Source: CAG-791 sp002392385 (GTDB lineage: Bacteria; Bacillota; Clostridia; Lachnospirales; Lachnospiraceae). From it: a DNA stretch of 18,807 bases. The DNA is taken from positions 1 through 18,807 of the forward strand of contig CAMOIU010000058.1 in assembly GCA_946616295.1 (NCBI GenBank), read 5' to 3'. Below, piece by piece: positions 14,599-18,807 of this stretch (its first letter is position 1; each line of letters opens with the position of its first letter). The notes under the pieces were generated by a model. It was not told the origin of the DNA, did no database searches, and saw nothing but the letters and a program-made list of their open reading frames with translations. Both the position numbers and the translations under genes were made by a program.

Positions 14599-15789
14599 AT
14601 GAATCTGAAACTGGAGAATACCGCCCGCGTCGCCTCTCTCTATCTCTTCAAGGAGGTGGCCGTACAGAGTCTTACCGACAAGACCATCGTGGATCCTGAC
14701 GCCGCCCAGCTGGCCCTGCAGCTGGCCGCGGAGGCGGATGCCCTGCTGGTCTTCGACCTGTCGGACAGCGACGAGGAGCACGAGGCCTCTCTGCTGACCC
14801 TGCGCAGGATCTGCGCGGAGACGCCTGTACCGGTCCACGGAGCCGGCAACATAAAGCGGCTCGAGGACGTCAAGAAGATCCTCTATGCCGGCTGCCGCAC
14901 AGCTGTGCTGAATTACGGCAAGGAGAGCAACCGCCTCCTGACAGCGGAAGCGGCGGCCCGGTTCGGCCGTGACCGGATCGGCGCCTGCGTCGCGCCAGGA
15001 GATCCCTGGGATCCCGAGACCGCCCAGTGCAGTCTGGTGGTCTGCATGGACAGCGCGGACGCGGAAAGGCTTACGGGACATCTCCCTGCCGGCACAGACC
15101 TGATCGATCTGCCGGCGGGCAAGCATCTGCGTTCCATGGAAGCCGCGCTTTCTTTTGCCGATCTCAAGAAGGGCCCGGACGGCCTGGTCCCCGTGATCGT
15201 GCAGGAATCCGGCACCAAAGAGATCCTCATGCTGGCCTATATGAACGAGGAGGCCTACCTCCACACCCTCAGGACCGGCCGTATGACCTACTATTCCAGA
15301 AGCCGTCAGAGTCTCTGGATCAAGGGGGAGACCAGCGGGCACTTTCAGTACGTGCACAGCCTGACCGCCGACTGCGATCTGGACACCCTGCTGGCCACCG
15401 TCACACAGGTGGGCGCCGCCTGTCATACGGGGAGCCACTCCTGCTTCTTCAATCGGATCTCCACCTTCCGTCCCGAGAAGGAGAAGGCCGGACTGGACGT
15501 CCTCACCGAGGACATGGAGACCATCCGCGAGCGCAGGCGCCATCCCATGGAAGGCTCCTACACCAATTACCTGTTCGACAAGGGCATCGATAAGATGCTC
15601 AAGAAGCTGGGCGAAGAGGGCACGGAGATCATCATCGCCGCCAAGAACCCGGAGAAACAGGAGATGATCTATGAGATCTCGGACTATCTCTATCATCTGA
15701 TGGTGGTCATGGAAGAGAAGGGGATCGACTGGCAGGACATCGCGGAGGAGCTGGTGCGCAGGAAGACGGACAAATCCTCAGAATCCTGA
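14599..15789 (+). CDS. hisIE: HisIE (phosphoribosyl-AMP cyclohydrolase/phosphoribosyl-ATP diphosphatase) with degenerate HisA/HisF-like N-terminal domain
   Basis: The C-terminal half carries out steps 2 and 3 of histidine synthesis. HisI spans about residues 189-295, with YYSRSRQSLWIKGETSGH, metal ligands Asp258/260/262 and zinc cysteines Cys259, Cys275 and Cys282. HisE spans about 302-392, with GEEGTEII (338-345) and EISDYLYHL (359-367). Ordinary HisIE proteins are about 200-220 residues; this one is 396. Residues 1 to about 188 look like part of a HisA/HisF barrel: DPDAAQLALQLAAEADALLV, the strand-loop HGAGNIKRLEDVKKILYAG in place of GGGI-x-EDV, and AVLNYG. The catalytic aspartates expected on strands 1 and 5 are not seen (LYLF and IGACVA instead). 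I infer a non-catalytic domain. AGGAG seven bases before ATG 14599 fixes the start; an in-frame GTG at 14584 overlaps hisD. Confidence 0.92.
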   Translation: MNLKLENTARVASLYLFKEVAVQSLTDKTIVDPDAAQLALQLAAEADALLVFDLSDSDEEHEASLLTLRRICAETPVPVHGAGNIKRLEDVKKILYAGCRTAVLNYGKESNRLLTAEAAARFGRDRIGACVAPGDPWDPETAQCSLVVCMDSADAERLTGHLPAGTDLIDLPAGKHLRSMEAALSFADLKKGPDGLVPVIVQESGTKEILMLAYMNEEAYLHTLRTGRMTYYSRSRQSLWIKGETSGHFQYVHSLTADCDLDTLLATVTQVGAACHTGSHSCFFNRISTFRPEKEKAGLDVLTEDMETIRERRRHPMEGSYTNYLFDKGIDKMLKKLGEEGTEIIIAAKNPEKQEMIYEISDYLYHLMVVMEEKGIDWQDIAEELVRRKTDKSSES

Positions 15790-15797
15790 AGATATGG

Positions 15798-15835
15798 CGG
15801 CGCAGGGCCAGAAAAGGCTTGACAATCCCGCGCCG
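15798..15835 (+). repeat. GC-rich inverted repeat between hisIE and rplU, enclosing the -35 element
   Basis: CGGCGC(A)GGG at 15798-15807 pairs with CCCGCGCCG at 15827-15835 in nine base pairs with one bulged A (15804). The 19-nt loop contains the TTGACA at 15819-15824. It begins 9 bases after the hisIE stop, so it could act as a weak terminator for his readthrough, but no T-run follows directly (the first four T's are about ten bases downstream). It could equally be an operator around the promoter. Confidence 0.5.
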
Positions 15836-15847
15836 GAATGATAATTT
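15819..15847 (+). promoter_or_regulatory. Sigma-A promoter for rplU-prp-rpmA
   Basis: A perfect -35 TTGACA (15819-15824) is followed by the AT-rich TGATAATTTTA. The -10 may be GATAAT at 15840-15845 (five of six matches, 15-bp spacer) or TAATTT at 15842-15847 (17-bp spacer). Transcription would start near 15852, giving a leader of about 135-140 nt before rplU. Confidence 0.65.
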
Positions 15848-15851
15848 TACT

Positions 15852-15989
15852 GAGTATGCCGCATGATGATGGCTCACTATGATATCCCGCTGTATGGTAC
15901 TGCAGCCCGGATACGAAGAGCGGTACGCAGGAATCCTTCCATGGTACTGCCGCCGAAATCAGCGAGTTTAATGAAAAGGAGGTACCGCA
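15852..15989 (+). promoter_or_regulatory. Structured 5' leader of rplU, probable ribosomal L21 leader
   Basis: A non-coding leader of about 138 nt precedes rplU-prp-rpmA, the position of the L21 leader family known from Firmicutes. The key segment GCGGTAC (15920-15926) can pair with GTACTGC at 15897-15903, with a second GTACTGC at 15944-15950 (each seven pairs with one G-U), or perfectly with GTACCGC at 15982-15988, which abuts the rplU Shine-Dalgarno AAGGAGG (15976-15982). ATGGTACTGC itself occurs twice (15894-15903 and 15941-15950). A short GAG..CC/GGCTC stem is possible near 15855-15877. The pairings are read by eye; membership in the L21 leader family is inferred from position. Confidence 0.5.
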
Positions 15990-16295
15990 ATGTACGCAAT
16001 CATTGCAACTGGTGGAAAGCAGTACAAGGTTTCCGAGGGCGATATCATCGATATCGAGAAGATCGAAGGCGAAGCGGGCACGGAAGTGACTTTTGACAAG
16101 GTCATCGCCGTCAGCGCGGATGGTCTCAAGGTCGGCGCCGAGGTGGCGGAAGCTACCGTTACCGGCACGGTCATGGATCAGGGGAAGCAGCGTAAGGTCG
16201 TGGTCTACCGCTATAAGAGGAAGACCGGCTATCACAAGAAGAACGGCCACAGGCAGCCCTTCACCCGCGTTAAGATCGACAAGATCAACGCGTAA
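15990..16295 (+). CDS. rplU: 50S ribosomal protein L21
   Basis: L21 binds 23S rRNA in the large subunit near L20. The 101-residue sequence is canonical: MYAIIATGGKQYKVSEGD at the N-terminus, KVGAEVAEATVTGTVMDQGK, and the basic VVVYRYKRKTGYHKKNGHRQ segment. AAGGAGG at 15976-15982 with a 7-nt spacer sets the start. Its TAA stop shares one base with the ATG of prp (TAATG), so the two are translationally coupled. It is probably controlled by the upstream leader. Confidence 0.98.
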   Translation: MYAIIATGGKQYKVSEGDIIDIEKIEGEAGTEVTFDKVIAVSADGLKVGAEVAEATVTGTVMDQGKQRKVVVYRYKRKTGYHKKNGHRQPFTRVKIDKINA

Positions 16296-16627
16296 TGACC
16301 AGCGTACTGTTTGAACGGAAGGACGGCGAATGGAAGTCCTTCACACTGGATGGTCACGCGGAGTACGGTGAGACCGGTACGGATATCGTCTGTGCGGCCC
16401 TCAGTGTACTGGCCATCAACACAGTGAACTGTCTCGAAGAGCTGCTCCAGGAGCGGATCGAAGTAGAGACGGATGACCGGGACGACGGCGCAATGCTGCG
16501 CTGCAGTTTTCCGGACAGACCCTCAGAGAAGGCATCGCTCCTTGTAGACTGCCTGCTCGTAGGGGTCAGAGACGCATACAGACAGTACGGACCGGAGTAT
16601 TTGGATTACGAGATCAGGGAGGCATGA
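16295..16627 (+). CDS. prp: Ribosomal-processing cysteine protease Prp (YsxB)
   Basis: Prp removes the N-terminal extension of L27 in Firmicutes and related bacteria, which is required for a functional large subunit. The active site is visible as GHAEYGETGTDIVCAALS, with His21 and Cys33 as the catalytic pair. Length 110 is normal. It sits between rplU and rpmA in the conserved order and starts on the rplU stop. Its substrate motif is present in the next gene, which strongly supports the call. Confidence 0.95.
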   Translation: MTSVLFERKDGEWKSFTLDGHAEYGETGTDIVCAALSVLAINTVNCLEELLQERIEVETDDRDDGAMLRCSFPDRPSEKASLLVDCLLVGVRDAYRQYGPEYLDYEIREA

Positions 16628-16628
16628 T

Positions 16629-16925
16629 ATGTTAAGCTTAAATCTTCAGTTTTTTGCCCACAAAAAGGGAATGGGCTCCACCAAGAACGGCCGTGACTCC
16701 AACGCCAAGAGGCTGGGAGCCAAGCGCGCCGACGGCCAGTTCGTCAAGGCCGGCAACATCCTTTACAGACAGCGCGGAACCAGCATTCACCCCGGCCTGA
16801 ACGTAGGCATCGGCGGTGACGATACCCTGTACGCCCTCACCGACGGCGTGCTTCGTTTCGAGCGCTTCGGTAAGTTCCGCAAGAAAGCTTCTGTTCATCC
16901 GGTGGAGAACGCCGTCAACGAATGA
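16629..16925 (+). CDS. rpmA: 50S ribosomal protein L27 with Prp-cleaved N-terminal extension
   Basis: L27 reaches into the peptidyl-transferase centre with its N-terminus. The protein begins MLSLNLQFFA, the Prp recognition sequence; by analogy with S. aureus, cleavage is expected after Phe9, leaving Ala10-His-Lys-Lys-Gly as the mature end. The body has the family signature GSTKNGRDSNAKRLGAKR and GNILYRQRGTSIHPG. Length 98 is typical. GGGAGG at 16617-16622 lies six bases before the ATG, inside the end of prp. A strong hairpin follows the gene. Confidence 0.98.
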   Translation: MLSLNLQFFAHKKGMGSTKNGRDSNAKRLGAKRADGQFVKAGNILYRQRGTSIHPGLNVGIGGDDTLYALTDGVLRFERFGKFRKKASVHPVENAVNE

Positions 16926-16958
16926 CGGGAACCGGATACGGAGACAGGAATCGTGCGT

Positions 16959-16999
16959 GGGAGCTTCAGGCCGACTGTAAAGCCGGTCTGAGGCTTTCC
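16959..16999 (+). terminator. Intrinsic terminator after rpmA
   Basis: AGCTTCAGGCCG (16962-16973) pairs with CGGTCTGAGGCT (16984-16995) over 12 bp with two G-U wobbles, extendable by about three pairs outward, with a 10-nt loop. The T-rich TTTCCTTGCG follows. It lies 26-30 bases before the obg start, so it may separate the ribosomal operon from obg or act as a partial attenuator. Confidence 0.65.
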
Positions 17000-17024
17000 T
17001 TGCGTTAGTGAACGGAGATCGCAG

Positions 17025-18317
17025 ATGTTTGCAGACAGAGCGAAGATCATGGTGAGCAGCGGGAAGGGCGGAGACGGTCATGTCTCCTTCCGGCGGGAGA
17101 AGTATGTCCCCGCGGGCGGCCCGGACGGCGGAGACGGCGGAGACGGCGGCAGTGTGTGGTTGGAGGTCGACGAGGGTCTCAACACACTGGCGGATTACCG
17201 CCACAAGAGAAAATATAAGGCGGAGAGCGGAGAGAACGGCAAGATGCGGCGCATGGCCGGCAGAAAAGGCCGTGACCTGATCCTCAAGGTCCCGGAAGGC
17301 ACGGTGGTGCGGGAGGCCGAGAGCGGCCGCGTCATCACCGATATGTCGGGGGACAACCGGCGTTTCCTGCTCCTGAGCGGCGGCAAGGGCGGCAACGGCA
17401 ACATGCATTATGCCACGTCCACCATGCAGGCGCCCAAATATGCCCAGCCCGGACAGCCCGCCAGGACCATCGAGCTCCAGCTGGAGCTCAAGCTGATCGC
17501 GGACGTGGGCCTTGTGGGCCTGCCCAACGCCGGCAAGTCCACCCTCCTGACAGCCTCCTCCAACGCCAGGCCGGAGATCGGCAATTACCCCTTCACCACC
17601 CTGACCCCCATGCTGGGCGTGGTGGATCTGGGCGACATGCAGAGTTTTGTCATGTCCGATATCCCGGGACTGATCGAGGGCGCCGCGGAAGGCGCCGGCC
17701 TGGGACATGAATTCCTGGCCCATATCGAGCGGACCAGGCTCCTGATCCATGTGGTGGACGCTGCCGGCTCCGAGGGAAGAGATCCCGCTGACGATATCGA
17801 CATCATCAACCGTGAGCTCAAGGAATACCAGGTGGATCTCAGCCGGCGGCCCCAGATCATCGCCGCCAACAAGCTGGACCTTCTGGACGACGAGACGGCA
17901 GAGATGGCTCTGGAACTGCTCCGGGACCACTGCGCCCCCATGGGCGTGGAGGTCGTCCCCATTTCCGCCGCCACGGGCAAGGGCGTCCGCGAGCTCCTCT
18001 TCAAGGCCTACAACATGCTGCAGGAGATCCCTGTCCAGACAGGCGTCTTCGAGCAGGAATACGATCCGGAGACAGAGATCTTCCAGGAGAGCGCGCCCTA
18101 TACCGTCACCTATGACGAGAAGGCCCGTGAATACGTGGTGGAAGGCCCCCGCATCGAAAGAATGCTGGGCTACACCAACCTGGAGACGGAGAAGGGCTTC
18201 ATGTTCTTCCAGAAATTCCTGCGCGACAACGGTATCATCGATGCCCTGAAGCGGGAGGGCTGCACAGAGGGCGATACCGTCCGTCTCTACGGCCACAGCT
18301 TTGAATACTATGATTGA
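17025..18317 (+). CDS. obg: Obg GTPase (CgtA), ribosome-assembly/stress GTPase
   Basis: Obg is an essential GTPase that associates with the 50S subunit during assembly and is linked to stringent and stress responses. Three domains are visible: the glycine-rich Obg fold (1 to about 158, with SGKGGDGHVSFRREKYVP and GGPDGGDGGDGG); the G domain with P-loop GLPNAGKST (165-173), switch II DIPGLIEGA, NKLD (G4) and SAATGKG (G5); and a C-terminal OCT domain (about 350-428) with VEGPRIERML and GDTVRLYG. Length 430 matches Firmicutes Obg with the OCT domain. An ACGGAG site is about seven bases before the ATG. yhbY starts 36 bp downstream. Confidence 0.97.
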   Translation: MFADRAKIMVSSGKGGDGHVSFRREKYVPAGGPDGGDGGDGGSVWLEVDEGLNTLADYRHKRKYKAESGENGKMRRMAGRKGRDLILKVPEGTVVREAESGRVITDMSGDNRRFLLLSGGKGGNGNMHYATSTMQAPKYAQPGQPARTIELQLELKLIADVGLVGLPNAGKSTLLTASSNARPEIGNYPFTTLTPMLGVVDLGDMQSFVMSDIPGLIEGAAEGAGLGHEFLAHIERTRLLIHVVDAAGSEGRDPADDIDIINRELKEYQVDLSRRPQIIAANKLDLLDDETAEMALELLRDHCAPMGVEVVPISAATGKGVRELLFKAYNMLQEIPVQTGVFEQEYDPETEIFQESAPYTVTYDEKAREYVVEGPRIERMLGYTNLETEKGFMFFQKFLRDNGIIDALKREGCTEGDTVRLYGHSFEYYD

Positions 18318-18352
18318 CAGGCCCGGTGAGGGCCGCCCGGAAGGAGACATAC

Positions 18353-18658
18353 ATGCTGACAAGTAAACAGAGAGCCTATCTGACAGGTCTTGCCAACACT
18401 CTCGAGCCCGTGATCCAGATCGGCAAGAACGGTGTGGGACCCGAGACGGTGGAGGCCGCGGAGGAAGCTTTCAACACCAGAGAGCTGCTCAAGGGCAGCG
18501 TTCTCAAGACCGTGGAAGAGGATCCCCGCACATGCGCCGCCATGCTGGCGGAGAGATGCCGTGCCGAGCTGGTCAGGGTGATCGGCCGGAAATTCATCCT
18601 CTACAGACCTTTCAAGAAGGACCCGGTCATCGTACTGCCGGTCAGAAAAGGAGTCTGA
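18353..18658 (+). CDS. yhbY: YhbY-family CRM-domain RNA-binding protein
   Basis: YhbY proteins are small RNA-binding proteins with a CRM (KH-like) fold that associate with pre-50S particles. The 101-residue product starts MLTSKQRAYLTGLANTL and has the RNA-contact loop IGKNGVG (23-29), then a helix-strand order ending in a basic VIGRKFILYRPFKK. The frame extends upstream to a TTG at 18314 that overlaps obg, but AAGGAG at 18341-18346 with a 6-nt spacer marks ATG 18353. Position between obg and nadD is common in Firmicutes. Confidence 0.94.
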   Translation: MLTSKQRAYLTGLANTLEPVIQIGKNGVGPETVEAAEEAFNTRELLKGSVLKTVEEDPRTCAAMLAERCRAELVRVIGRKFILYRPFKKDPVIVLPVRKGV

Positions 18659-18662
18659 AGCT

Positions 18663-18807
18663 ATGCGGACAGGGATCCTGGGCGGTACTTTTGACCCGAT
18701 CCATATGGGACATCTGATCATGGCGGAGACAGCGGCGGACCGTCTGCAGCTGGACCGCGTCCTTCTCATGCCCTCACACATCTCTTACCTCAAGGCCGGC
18801 AGGAGCG
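18663..18807 (+). CDS. nadD: Nicotinate-nucleotide adenylyltransferase NadD (5' part, truncated by the window end)
   Basis: NadD transfers AMP to nicotinate mononucleotide in NAD synthesis. Only about 48 codons are in view: MRTGILGGTFDPIHMGHL contains the nucleotidyltransferase GGTFDPxHxGH motif, followed by the predicted helix MAETAADRLQLD and the second strand RVLLMPS. AAGGAG at 18648-18653 overlaps the end of yhbY, nine bases before the ATG, and the gap to yhbY is 4 bp. The related enzyme CoaD has a similar motif, but the context (obg-yhbY-nadD) and the coaD copy at 7969 settle it. Confidence 0.93.
   Translation, partial: MRTGILGGTFDPIHMGHLIMAETAADRLQLDRVLLMPSHISYLKAGRS

Noticed and set aside
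15863..16096. 77-codon plus-strand ORF starting in the rplU leader
   Set aside because: Overlaps rplU out of frame, lacks a Shine-Dalgarno, and covers what looks like structured leader RNA.
17119..17151. Tandem 9-bp GGAGACGGC-type repeat
   Set aside because: This is the conserved glycine/aspartate-rich stretch of the Obg fold, not a separate repeat element.
18314..18352. Upstream extension of yhbY from a TTG overlapping obg
   Set aside because: The AAGGAG at 18341-18346 and the conserved MLTSKQR start support 18353.
16638..18362. 574-codon minus-strand frame across rpmA and obg
   Set aside because: Crosses two certain genes and the terminator hairpin; no domain recognised.
1..18807. CRISPR arrays, tRNA/rRNA genes, phage or toxin-antitoxin modules
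   Set aside because: No regularly spaced repeats, no tRNA-like cloverleaf sequences and no such coding genes were seen in either strand.

Overview
The window reads as chromosomal DNA from a GC-rich member of the Firmicutes, most likely a Clostridia/Lachnospiraceae-type organism. Four things point there. RecU and the L27-processing protease Prp are typical of Firmicutes. L27 carries the Prp-cleavable N-terminal extension. HisG is the short form paired with HisZ. Shine-Dalgarno sites are strong AAGGAGG types. All supported genes are on the + strand, closely packed, and mostly core housekeeping genes. I see no phage, CRISPR, tRNA, rRNA or defence locus.

Layout. (1) Positions 1-50 look like the right end of an IS200/IS605-type element: a bulged-T hairpin preceded by a short in-frame tail resembling a TnpB C-terminus. 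(2) 87-2102 is recG. (3) 2213-7354 holds degV and a topoisomerase IV pair, parE-parC. (4) 7373-9130 holds rsmD, coaD and an uncharacterised coiled-coil protein, closed by a hairpin. (5) 9216-11372 holds a two-TM membrane protein of unknown function, an S4/RluA-family pseudouridine synthase, and recU. (6) 11410-15789 is a partial histidine operon, hisZ-hisG-hisD-hisIE. Its HisIE carries a roughly 190-residue N-terminal domain that looks like a degenerate HisA/HisF barrel. (7) 15790-16925 holds a promoter, a structured leader in the position of the known L21 leader, and rplU-prp-rpmA, followed by a terminator-like hairpin. (8) 17025-18807 holds obg, yhbY and the beginning of nadD.

How the genes fit together. 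RecG and RecU both act on branched recombination intermediates, and ParE/ParC decatenate chromosomes. CoaD and NadD are related nucleotidyltransferases making CoA and NAD precursors. HisZ/HisG, HisD and HisIE cover histidine steps 1-3 and the last two oxidations; hisA, hisF, hisH, hisB and hisC are not here. RsmD, the RluA-family enzyme, L21, Prp, L27, Obg and YhbY all serve ribosome assembly or rRNA modification.

Most of the window is ordinary. The items most worth a second look are the HisIE fusion, the rplU leader (one 7-nt segment with three alternative pairing partners, one of them abutting the Shine-Dalgarno), the inverted repeat that puts the rplU -35 element in its loop, and the IS200/IS605-like end immediately upstream of recG.
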